Assembly: GCA_026392115.1 (NCBI GenBank)
Contig: JAPLCQ010000062.1
Span: 1 to 64,000 of the forward strand
Origin: Armatimonadota bacterium
Lineage (GTDB): Bacteria; Armatimonadota; Chthonomonadetes; Chthonomonadales; CAJBBX01
Direction of reading: 5' to 3'
Length of the DNA stretch: 64,000 bases
The position numbers were made by a program, and so were the translations under genes. Below are positions 54,878 through 62,581 of this stretch, piece after piece (within the stretch, counting starts at the first letter, position 1; every line of letters begins with the position of its first letter). Under the pieces are notes generated by a model that was not told the DNA's origin, did no database searches, and saw only the letters and a program-made list of their open reading frames with translations.

Positions 54878-56206
54878 ATGAACGCCCTTGTCGCCCTCCT
54901 TACCGCGGCCGCCCTGGCCGTCCCGCCCCCTCCCGCGCCTCCGGTCGGCGCCTCCCTCGTGGCGTCGCCCGAGAAGGGCTGGCCGCAGTGGCGGGGTCCT
55001 CGCCGCGACGGCGTCAGCGACGAGAAGGGCCTCCTGCAGTCCTGGCCCGCCGAGGGACCCAAGCAGGTTTGGTCGGTCGGCGGGCTTGGCAGGGGCTACA
55101 GCTCGCCCATCATCGCCGGGGGACGCGTCTTCATTACCGGCGACGTGGGGCCGGATCTCCGCATCTTCGCCTTCGACCTGCAGGGCAAGCCCCTCTGGCA
55201 GGCGTCCAACGGCAAGGCGTGGACGGGCTCGTACCCCGGTTCGCGCTCCAGCTGCGCCTACCGCTCCGGGCGGCTCTACCACAAGAACAGCCACGGCCGC
55301 GTGGCCTGCCTGGATGCCGCCACCGGGCGCGAGGTCTGGTCCGTGGAGACGGCGGAGCGGTTCGGCGTTGAGCAGATCACCTGGGGCCTCTCCGAATGCC
55401 TGGTGGTGGACGAAGGTCGCGTCTACGTCACCGCGGGCGGCGCAAAGGCCATGATGGCCGCCCTGGATGCCCGCACGGGCGCCACGCTCTGGGCGTCGGA
55501 ACCCATCCTCTGCGGCGCCTCGAACCCACCCCGGCACGTGCGCGTGGCGGAGCCGGCGGGCAAGGCGGACAGCTCCAGCTACGCCTCGCCGATCCTCCTC
55601 ACGCTGGGCGGGCGGCGCCTGCTGGTGCAGTGCTCGCTGCGCCACGCCTTCTGCGTCGATGCCGCCGACGGCAAGCTGCTCTGGACCCGGCCGCTGAAGA
55701 CGCAGTTCGACGTCATCGGCATCACGCCCGCGTTGGCGGGCGGCGGCGTCTTCGTCACGGGGCCTGATTCCGAGGGCGGCAAGCTCTACCGACTGGCCGA
55801 GGACGGAGGGACGGTGACGGCCGAGGAGGCATGGTCGACCACGCTGGACACCTGCCACGGCGGCGTGGTGGCCGTGGGCGGGCGCCTCTACGGCTCCTGG
55901 TACCGGAAGCCGGCCTGGGGTTGCCTGGACGCCGCCACAGGGCGCGAGGTGGCCCACGCCTCCGAGAGGGACATGGGCTCTCTCACCTACGCTGACGGGC
56001 GGCTCTACATGCTCAGCCAGTCGGGCGCGATGATGCTGGCCCGGCCAACGGCCGCGGGCTTCGAGGTCGTTAGCCGCTTCGCGTCGGCGCCGGAGCGGCG
56101 CGACGACGTCTGGGCGCACCCGGTGGTCTGCGGAGGCAGGCTCTACCTCCGCAGTCACGAGACGCTCCGATGCTACGACGTGCGGGCGAAGCAGCCGGCC
56201 CGATAG
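54878..56206 (+). CDS. Exported PQQ-like beta-propeller protein
   Basis: This 442-residue protein has a signal peptide (about residues 1-24) and the family opening GWPQWRGPRRDGVS. Then come six to eight blades with PQQ-repeat motifs (IFAFDLQGKPLWQA, VACLDAATGREVWSV, MAALDARTGATLWAS, FCVDAADGKLLWT). Proteins of this type are abundant secreted beta-propellers in Planctomycetota and Armatimonadota. Most lack the residues needed to bind PQQ and have unknown roles. It is divergent from eno and convergent with the cytochrome c-like gene. Confidence 0.85.
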   Translation: MNALVALLTAAALAVPPPPAPPVGASLVASPEKGWPQWRGPRRDGVSDEKGLLQSWPAEGPKQVWSVGGLGRGYSSPIIAGGRVFITGDVGPDLRIFAFDLQGKPLWQASNGKAWTGSYPGSRSSCAYRSGRLYHKNSHGRVACLDAATGREVWSVETAERFGVEQITWGLSECLVVDEGRVYVTAGGAKAMMAALDARTGATLWASEPILCGASNPPRHVRVAEPAGKADSSSYASPILLTLGGRRLLVQCSLRHAFCVDAADGKLLWTRPLKTQFDVIGITPALAGGGVFVTGPDSEGGKLYRLAEDGGTVTAEEAWSTTLDTCHGGVVAVGGRLYGSWYRKPAWGCLDAATGREVAHASERDMGSLTYADGRLYMLSQSGAMMLARPTAAGFEVVSRFASAPERRDDVWAHPVVCGGRLYLRSHETLRCYDVRAKQPAR

Positions 56207-56218
56207 CGCCGGACGAGG

Positions 56219-56578
56219 CTACTTCATCCGCGAGAGCATGGACGAGAGGGCGTCCACGTCCGCGTCGGGGATCTGGTCGCCGTAGGACGGCATGGCGCTG
56301 CCCGGCTTGTGCGTCTGCGGCGTGCGAATCTGATCTGCGAGCCAGGTGACGGTATGCTGCGGATCGGCGCCCACCTTGCTCAGATTCGGCGCCCGCCCGC
56401 CGCCGCCCTTCAGCGACCCGTGGCACTGGCCGCAACCGATGCGCTCGTAGGCGGCCTGCCCCGCGGCATCCTTCTTGGCGTCGGCGGCGCTGGTATCCGG
56501 CGCCTGGCAAGCTCCGGCAGGGCGGCCGGCGATGTTGCGGCAGAGTAGATGTTTGTCTACATCTGTCGAGACCTCCAC
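56219..56578 (-). CDS. Class I cytochrome c-like protein, start uncertain
   Basis: The last 80 or so residues are a clear monohaem cytochrome c: AAYERIGCGQCHGSL binds haem covalently (CxxCH), and SAMPSYG supplies the distal methionine. The C-terminal helix ends DALSSMLSRMK. The N-terminus is a problem. The only in-frame start before the dnaA region is a GTG at 56578, and no signal peptide follows it, although c-type cytochromes need export. The region between this GTG and the haem domain includes a palindrome at 56547-56564. The gene may have lost its leader, or the true start is non-standard. Confidence 0.55.
   Translation of the reverse strand: MEVSTDVDKHLLCRNIAGRPAGACQAPDTSAADAKKDAAGQAAYERIGCGQCHGSLKGGGGRAPNLSKVGADPQHTVTWLADQIRTPQTHKPGSAMPSYGDQIPDADVDALSSMLSRMK
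56547..56564. promoter_or_regulatory. Perfect 6-bp inverted repeat upstream of dnaA
   Basis: AGATGT (56547-56552) and ACATCT (56559-56564) flank a 6-base spacer. The nested half-sites GTAGA/TCTAC also match. The shape resembles a dimeric repressor site. It lies about 100 bases upstream of the dnaA -35 hexamer and inside the doubtful 5' part of the cytochrome gene. Confidence 0.35.
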
Positions 56579-56663
56579 GAGGACAACCGACCACTGCGCG
56601 GCGGGGTCAAGACACGGGCGTACCCGCTCTGTACACCGCCTGTCTACCGCCGCATGTTCGGCA

Positions 56664-56692
56664 TTGCCTGCGCGTCGGCGGTCTGCTATAAT
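56664..56692 (+). promoter_or_regulatory. dnaA promoter
   Basis: TTGCCT (56664-56669) and a consensus TATAAT (56687-56692) are separated by exactly 17 bases. The -10 element ends 23 bases before the dnaA ATG. Confidence 0.78.
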
Positions 56693-56715
56693 CAGCACCT
56701 CAGCGGGGGCGGCAC

Positions 56716-58155
56716 ATGGCAGATGATCAACTGAGCTTTGGAGACGACGAGCGCTCTGTGGCGCTGCGCAGGGCTTGGGACCGCACCCTTCAGAACCTCT
56801 CCGCACGGGTTAGCAAGGGGACTTTCGAGAGCTTCATCGCCCCCATCCGGCCTCTCTCATGGGCCGGGCACGATGTGATCCTGGGTGTTACCAGCCCCTT
56901 CGCCCGCGAATGGCTGGACAAGCGCCACCGCAACCTGGTGCGCTCCACGCTTGAAGTCCACCTCGGAATCACGATCAATCTCGAGTTCCGCGTGCTCACG
57001 CCGGCCGAGAGGGCCCCTGTCGCGACGCTGGAGCAGCCCGCCCCGGTCCCGGCCACGCCGGCCCTGGGCCAGGCCCCACCCAAACGGCGCAACGGCGAGG
57101 GGTTCCGCGCGGACTTCTGCCTGCCGCCCGTCGAGCGCTTTACCTTCGACCAGTTCGTGGTGGGCCGTACCAACCGCCTGGCGCAGGCCGCCGCCGCCGC
57201 CGTAGCCGAGAAGCCCGGCAAATCGTACAATCCGCTCTTCCTCTACGGCAACTGCGGACTGGGCAAGACGCACCTCCTGCACGCTATCGCCAACACCATA
57301 CGGGCCCGCAACGACGGCACCTTCGTAGCCCTGGTGGACGGCGATACGTTTACCCAACAGTACGTTGCGGCGGTACGCGAACACCGAATGGAAGCCTTTC
57401 GGAGGCACTACAGAAATGTAGACGTTTGGCTTGTGGACGATACGCAGATGGTTGCCGGCAAACACGCCACCTGCGAGGAGTTTTTCCACACCTACAACGC
57501 GCTTTTCCAGACCGGTCGCCAGATAGTGCTGGCCGCCGACAAGAGCCCGCGCGAGCTGGGCGCCATGGACGAGCGCCTCCGCACCCGGTTCGAGGGCGGA
57601 CTGGTGGCCGACGTAACGCCCCCGCAGTACGAGACCCGCCTGGCGATCCTGCAGCACCGATGCCATACCGAGGGCTGGGAAGTGCCGGAGCCGGTACTGG
57701 AGTATGTCGCCGACGCGATCCAGTCCAACTGCCGCGCGCTGGAGGGCGCCGTCACCAAGCTGGTCGCCTACTCCTCGGTCATGGGCGCGCCCATCTGCCT
57801 GGAGCTGGCCCGCGACGTGCTGGCCGAGTTCTTCATCTCCAAGCCGCTCCCCGGCGAACGCGCCAAGGGCGTGAGCATGGCCGCCATCCTCCGGGCGGTC
57901 TCGCAGCGCACCGGCGTTTCCGAAGAGGCCATGCGGGGCCTGAAGCGCGACGCCAAGATCGCCGCCGCCCGGCAAGTGGCCATGTACCTGGCCCGCGACC
58001 TGGACAACCTGACGCTGGCGCAGATCGGCGAGGTCTTCTCGGGCCGCGAGCACACCACGGTGCAGCGCTCCATCGCACGGGTGGAGGCGCTCTTGACGAC
58101 CTGCCCGGAGACCCAGGGCCTGCTGCTGGAACTGAAGTCCAAGCTATCGAGATAG
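56716..58155 (+). CDS. dnaA: Chromosomal replication initiator DnaA (or paralogue)
   Basis: This 479-residue AAA+ protein has the DnaA domain order. Domain I comes first (WDRTLQNLSARVSKGTFESFI), then a Pro-rich linker. The ATPase has Walker A GNCGLGKT at 178-185, Walker B VWLVDDTQMVAGK around 237-249, and RLRTRFEGGL. The C-terminal DNA-binding domain carries the signature GREHTTVQ. Several normally constant positions differ: DDTQM for DDIQF, RFEGGL for RFEWGL, GREHTTV for GRDHTTV. No dnaN, recF or DnaA boxes (TTATCCACA-like) were found nearby; a sugar kinase follows. It could be the sole DnaA displaced from oriC or a second, divergent copy. Confidence 0.88.
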   Translation: MADDQLSFGDDERSVALRRAWDRTLQNLSARVSKGTFESFIAPIRPLSWAGHDVILGVTSPFAREWLDKRHRNLVRSTLEVHLGITINLEFRVLTPAERAPVATLEQPAPVPATPALGQAPPKRRNGEGFRADFCLPPVERFTFDQFVVGRTNRLAQAAAAAVAEKPGKSYNPLFLYGNCGLGKTHLLHAIANTIRARNDGTFVALVDGDTFTQQYVAAVREHRMEAFRRHYRNVDVWLVDDTQMVAGKHATCEEFFHTYNALFQTGRQIVLAADKSPRELGAMDERLRTRFEGGLVADVTPPQYETRLAILQHRCHTEGWEVPEPVLEYVADAIQSNCRALEGAVTKLVAYSSVMGAPICLELARDVLAEFFISKPLPGERAKGVSMAAILRAVSQRTGVSEEAMRGLKRDAKIAAARQVAMYLARDLDNLTLAQIGEVFSGREHTTVQRSIARVEALLTTCPETQGLLLELKSKLSR

Positions 58156-58183
58156 GCCGGCGCGCCTCGGAAGGACTACCGCA

Positions 58184-59116
58184 ATGATTCTCGGCATCGA
58201 CATCGGCGGCACCAAGTGCGCCGCGGTTCTCGGGACCCCGGAGGGCGAGGTTCTGGCGCGCGAGGCCATGCCCACGGATGCCGACGCCGGCTGGCGCGAC
58301 ATCGTGGCCCGGTTGCTGCGGCTGGCCCGCGGCGTGGCGGACGGCCGCGAGCTGACGGGCGTGGGCATCTCCTGCGGCGGGCCGCTCGATACCGCCAAGG
58401 GCATCGTGATGAGCCCGCCCAACCTGCCGGGCTGGGACGCCGTGCCGATCCGCGCCGAGTTCGAGCAGGCCTTCCCCGGCGTGAGGGTGGAGCTGGAGAA
58501 CGACGCCAACGCCACCGCGCTGGCCGAATGGCGCTGGGGCGCCGGACGCGGGACCCTGCACATGGCGTTCCTCACCATGGGCACGGGCATCGGCGGCGGG
58601 CTGATCCTCGACGGCCGCCTCTACCGCGGCGTCAACGATCTGGCGGGCGAGGTCGGGCACCAGACCATCCTGCCCGAGGGGCCCCTCTGCGGCTGCGGCA
58701 AGCGCGGTTGCCTGGAGGCTCTCGCCAGCGGACCGGCCATCGGCCGGCTGGCCCGCGACAGCGTGATGTATGGACGCGGACGCCGCGTGCTCGAACTGGC
58801 GGGCGGCAAGGTGGCCGACATCACGGCGCGGCAGGTGATCGAGGCCGCACGCGAAGGCGATGCTTTCGGCCGCGGCATCCTGGAGGAGGCCGGCTCCTAC
58901 ATGGGCATCGGGCTGGCGAACCTCATCCAGATCATCAACCCGGAGCGTATCGTCCTGGGCACCATCGCGGTCCACGCCGGCGACCTGATCATGGAGCCGA
59001 TCCGCCGGACCGTGGCCGAGCGCGCCTGGGCAAGGTCGGTGGAACGCTGCTCCATCGTGCCCGCTGAACTCGGAGACCGGGCACAGGACCTGGCCGCGCT
59101 TGCCCTGATGGCCTAG
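58184..59116 (+). CDS. ROK family sugar kinase (glucokinase-like)
   Basis: This 310-residue cytoplasmic kinase begins with the phosphate-binding motif MILGIDIGGTKCAAVLG. It carries a second motif MGTGIGGGLIL and the ROK zinc-binding motif CGCGKRGCLEA after the catalytic GEVGHQ. It probably phosphorylates glucose, N-acetylmannosamine or a related sugar at C6, feeding glycolysis. It starts 28 bases after dnaA and may be cotranscribed with it. The identity of the hexose cannot be settled from sequence. Confidence 0.9.
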   Translation: MILGIDIGGTKCAAVLGTPEGEVLAREAMPTDADAGWRDIVARLLRLARGVADGRELTGVGISCGGPLDTAKGIVMSPPNLPGWDAVPIRAEFEQAFPGVRVELENDANATALAEWRWGAGRGTLHMAFLTMGTGIGGGLILDGRLYRGVNDLAGEVGHQTILPEGPLCGCGKRGCLEALASGPAIGRLARDSVMYGRGRRVLELAGGKVADITARQVIEAAREGDAFGRGILEEAGSYMGIGLANLIQIINPERIVLGTIAVHAGDLIMEPIRRTVAERAWARSVERCSIVPAELGDRAQDLAALALMA

Positions 59117-59272
59117 AGGCGCCGCCCGGGTCTATGCAAGAGCGCCAATCGGCCGTACAATAAGGGCGGGCGCCGCATACCCGGAGCCTCTGATCGGTGG
59201 TATCTTGCAGACGAAGAACGGTCCTCCCCGCCGACGGCGCCGCGGGGAGCGTGTGCACGTGAGTGGGTTGGG

Positions 59273-61318
59273 ATGATAAGGCTCCGAATGGAACACCAAG
59301 AGGCCGAGCAACTCGATCGGATATCAACCGCGATTCAGTCGCTGCTTGCAGGTGGCAGGCCCGAGGTCATCGAAGCCGATGACCTGCCGGACGGCCCCGT
59401 GCGCCGGCTCTCCGAGCAGACCAACCGCCTCCTCGCCGAGATGGACCTCGCCGGCCGCGCCGCCGCCGACCTCTCCGAGGGCCGGATCGATACGGCGATC
59501 GAGGGGCGGTTGCCCACGTCGCAGTGGCTCAAGAACCTCCAGGCCACTCTCTGGCATCTCACGTGGCAGACCCAGCGCGTGGCCCAGGGCGACTTCTCCC
59601 AGCGCGTCAGCTACCTTGTAGGGTTCTCCGCCGCGTTCAACTCCGTGGTGCAGCAGCTCGGCTCCATGCACACGGGCCTCCGCGCCGCCAATGCAGCGCT
59701 GCAGCAGGAGAAGGAGCGCGCCGAGGGCTGGATTCGCGAGGCCGAGAAGGCCAACGCCGCCAAGAGCGAGTTCCTGGCCACCATGAGCCAGGAGATCCGG
59801 ACGCCCATGAACGGCGTCCTCGGCATGCTGGGAATTCTGCTGGAGACGCATCTGGACCCGGTGCAGCGCGAGTACGCCACACTGGCCCGCGTCTCCGCTG
59901 AATCGCTCATGCGGATCGTGAACGATATCCTCGACCTGTCGCGGATCGAAGCCGGGCACCTCGAACTCGACGAGATCGACTTCCACCTCTCCGCCGTGCT
60001 CGAAGAGCTGATCGACATCTTTACGGTGCGTGCTTGGGGCAAGGGTCTGGAGTTCGGCTGTGTGGTGGAGCGCGGCACCCCGCCCATGCTGCACGGCGAC
60101 CCGGTCCGCATCCGGCAGATTCTGGTCAACCTGGTCGGAAACTCGGTGAAGTTCACCGAGAGCGGCGAGGTCGGCGTGCGCATCGCCGTGGAGCAGACCA
60201 CGGTCGACGACATCACCCTCCGTTTCACCGTGCGCGATACCGGCCCCGGCATCGCGCCGGAGAGGCTCAGCCGCATCTTCGCCGCAGCCGACGCGCCCAG
60301 TCCGAGCCCCCGCCGCTTGGCCGCCACCGGCCTGGGACTGGCTATCTGCCAGCGCCTGGTCAACCTCATGGGCGGCGAGATCGGCTGCGAGAGCGACCTG
60401 GGGCGGGGCTCCACCTTCTGGTTCACCCTCCGGATACCCCGCGTGGTTCGGCTGCAGGATTCGCAGATTCCCGTCGCGCTCCCGGGTAAGCGCGCCCTCG
60501 TGGTGGACGACAGCGCCCTGGGCCGAGACGTCGTGGTGGAGTTGCTGGCAAGCTGGGGATGCCGCAGCGATGTGGCCGCCGGCGCCGATGAAGCCATGCA
60601 GCGGCTTCTCAGCGGCCGGCAGACCGGCCAGGCGTACGACCTCGTCGTGGTGGACCACCAGATGCCGGGCAAGGACGGCGCCTCGCTGGCCCGGAGCATC
60701 GCGGCGGACGCCGGCATTCGCGAGACCCCGGTGATCCTCCTGTCGCCGCTGGGTTCGCGCGAGCCCATCTCCGTGCCCGAGTGCCCGCACATCGCCTACA
60801 CGACCAAGCCTGTGAAGCCCACGCAGCTCCTGCAGGCCACGGCTACCGCGCTGACGTCGCAGGCGCCCGCCGCGCCCACCGCCGTGGAGCCGCCCGTGAA
60901 GGAGGCCCCGCGCGACCTTCGCTCCCTGGGCCGCCAGCTCCACGTCCTGCTGGCCGAGGACAACGTGGTCAACCAGAAGGTGGCCTGCATGGCCCTCGAG
61001 CGCATGGGCGTCAAGGTGGATGTGGCCGCCAACGGCGTGGACGCTCGAAACGCGGCGCAGCGGACCGACTACGACCTGATCCTCATGGACATCCAGATGC
61101 CCGAGATGGACGGCCTCGACGCCACGCGGGCCATCCGGGAGCGCGAGGAGGGCACCGACCGCCACACGCCCATCATCGCCATGACGGCCCGGGCCATGAC
61201 GGAAGACCGGCAGATTTGCATCGACGCCGGGATGGACGACTACATCGCCAAGCCCGTGAAGTCCGAGCAGCTCCTGGCGGCCGTCCTCCGCAATGTCAGA
61301 TCGCTTCCGGTGACTTAG
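59273..61318 (+). CDS. Hybrid sensor kinase with phosphoacceptor His replaced by Gln
   Basis: This 681-residue soluble protein has no transmembrane helix. Residues of about 50-140 form a HAMP-like signalling region ([21 protein letters not shown]). The dimerisation helix should contain the histidine of MSHEIRTP but reads [11 protein letters not shown], with Gln at 173 (CAG codon 59789-59791). The ATPase domain is intact: N box [15 protein letters not shown]1 [10 protein letters not shown]2 [12 protein letters not shown]. Two receiver domains follow, each with its phosphoacceptor Asp ([12 protein letters not shown] and [13 protein letters not shown]) and the TKPVK/AKPVK lysine. It is therefore unlikely to autophosphorylate in the usual way. 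An in-frame ATG at 59288 is an alternative start. A TACAAT at 59156-59161 could be the -10 element. The 156-base gap before it shows nothing else. Confidence 0.9.
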   Translation: MIRLRMEHQEAEQLDRISTAIQSLLAGGRPEVIEADDLPDGPVRRLSEQTNRLLAEMDLAGRAAADLSEGRIDTAIEGRLPTSQWLKNLQATLWHLTWQTQRVAQGDFSQRVSYLVGFSAAFNSVVQQLGSMHTGLRAANAALQQEKERAEGWIREAEKANAAKSEFLATMSQEIRTPMNGVLGMLGILLETHLDPVQREYATLARVSAESLMRIVNDILDLSRIEAGHLELDEIDFHLSAVLEELIDIFTVRAWGKGLEFGCVVERGTPPMLHGDPVRIRQILVNLVGNSVKFTESGEVGVRIAVEQTTVDDITLRFTVRDTGPGIAPERLSRIFAAADAPSPSPRRLAATGLGLAICQRLVNLMGGEIGCESDLGRGSTFWFTLRIPRVVRLQDSQIPVALPGKRALVVDDSALGRDVVVELLASWGCRSDVAAGADEAMQRLLSGRQTGQAYDLVVVDHQMPGKDGASLARSIAADAGIRETPVILLSPLGSREPISVPECPHIAYTTKPVKPTQLLQATATALTSQAPAAPTAVEPPVKEAPRDLRSLGRQLHVLLAEDNVVNQKVACMALERMGVKVDVAANGVDARNAAQRTDYDLILMDIQMPEMDGLDATRAIREREEGTDRHTPIIAMTARAMTEDRQICIDAGMDDYIAKPVKSEQLLAAVLRNVRSLPVT

Positions 61319-62429
61319 TCGCCTCCTCCGCGGCCTGCCGGGATTCGTACTCGTCCCGCAGGTCGCTCAGGCGGCGCACGTTCCCGAAGCGGTCGCGGTA
61401 CCGCCAGTGGTCCCAACCGTTGCACGGGGCGCCGGTGATGGCGGCGCCCGCCCCATGGATGCTCAGGATCGCCCCGTCCAGGTCCAGCATCCCATTCTCC
61501 GCCACCACGGCCTCGCGGCGGCCGTCGGCGCCGAACGAGAGCTTCGCGCCGGGCCGGAGCATCCCCGTTTCCACGACCTCGCGGAAGCTCACGCGCCGCC
61601 GCCGCCGATCGAGGTCGCGCTTGTCCACCTCGCCGGCGACCGGGTCCGGCGCCGCGGCGTCCACGCGCGCCCGCGCGGCCCCGAGGTACTGCTCCTCACG
61701 CTCGATGCCGATGTACCGCCTGCCCATGCGCCGCGCCACGGTCGGAGTGGTGCCGCTCCCCGCGAAGGGGTCCAGCACCAGGTCGCCGGGTCGGGTGCAG
61801 ATGGCGATGGTGCGCTCCACCAGCGCCTCGGGCTTCTGAGTGGAGTGGAGCTTTCCGTCCTCATCGGCCAGCCGCTCCGCACCCGTACACAACGGCAGGC
61901 GCCAGTCGCTGCGGAGCTGCTTGCCTTCGCCATAACGCTTCGCCGTGTGGTGGTTGAAGGTGTAGCCGGACTTCTCGCCCATCGCCGCCCAGATGAGCGT
62001 CTCCTGCGCGTTGCACATGCGGACGCCGGCGAAGTTCGGCATGGGGTTGCTCTTCACCCACGTCACGTCGTTCAGGAGCCAGAAGCCGAGATCCTGCACG
62101 GCGACGCCCACGCGGTGGATGTTGTGGTAGGTCCCGATGACCCAGAGCGTGCCCGTGGGCTTCAGGACGCGGCGCACCGCGGCGAGCCAGGCCCGGGTGA
62201 AGGTATCGTAGGCCGCGAAGCTCTCGAACTGGTCCCAATCGTCGTCCACGGCGTCGACCTTGGACATATTGGGCCGGTAAAGCGGCTGCTTCAGCTGCAG
62301 GTTGTAGGGCGGGTCGGCGAAGACCATGTCGACGCAGGCGGGCGGCATCCCGGCCATCACCTCCATGCAGTCGCCCTGGACGATGGAATCGATGATCTCG
62401 GGGACGGCGGATTCCTGTTGGCGTCTCAT
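61296..62429 (-). CDS. CcrM/HinfI-type DNA adenine methyltransferase
   Basis: This 377-residue beta-class N6-adenine methyltransferase has the catalytic DPPY motif at 39-42 before the SAM-binding motif DPFAGSGTT at 220-228. The C-terminal domain (about 275-350; [34 protein letters not shown]) is the extra domain that separates CcrM-type cell-cycle methylases from shorter enzymes. CcrM methylates GANTC. No restriction endonuclease gene is adjacent, so it looks like a solitary regulatory methylase. It is divergent from the pabB gene, with 152 bases between starts, and its 3' end overlaps the kinase gene's 3' end by 23 bases. Confidence 0.87.
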   Translation of the reverse strand: MRRQQESAVPEIIDSIVQGDCMEVMAGMPPACVDMVFADPPYNLQLKQPLYRPNMSKVDAVDDDWDQFESFAAYDTFTRAWLAAVRRVLKPTGTLWVIGTYHNIHRVGVAVQDLGFWLLNDVTWVKSNPMPNFAGVRMCNAQETLIWAAMGEKSGYTFNHHTAKRYGEGKQLRSDWRLPLCTGAERLADEDGKLHSTQKPEALVERTIAICTRPGDLVLDPFAGSGTTPTVARRMGRRYIGIEREEQYLGAARARVDAAAPDPVAGEVDKRDLDRRRRRVSFREVVETGMLRPGAKLSFGADGRREAVVAENGMLDLDGAILSIHGAGAAITGAPCNGWDHWRYRDRFGNVRRLSDLRDEYESRQAAEEATKSPEAI

Positions 62430-62581
62430 GGGGCATGCCTCTCCTTCGGTGACGCGGGCGGCAGGATTGTACCGCCGGGCCATGGAAGCGGGCCACCCGC
62501 ACGTAAGGACCGATGGAGCCGCGACGGCGCGAGACCGTGACGGCGGAGCGGAGCGATGGCGACAAGCGATGGACCAACCCG

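Noticed and set aside
56580-56715. A replication origin in front of dnaA
   Set aside because: No DnaA boxes, no AT-rich block and no dnaN were seen. The region holds only a promoter and short repeats.
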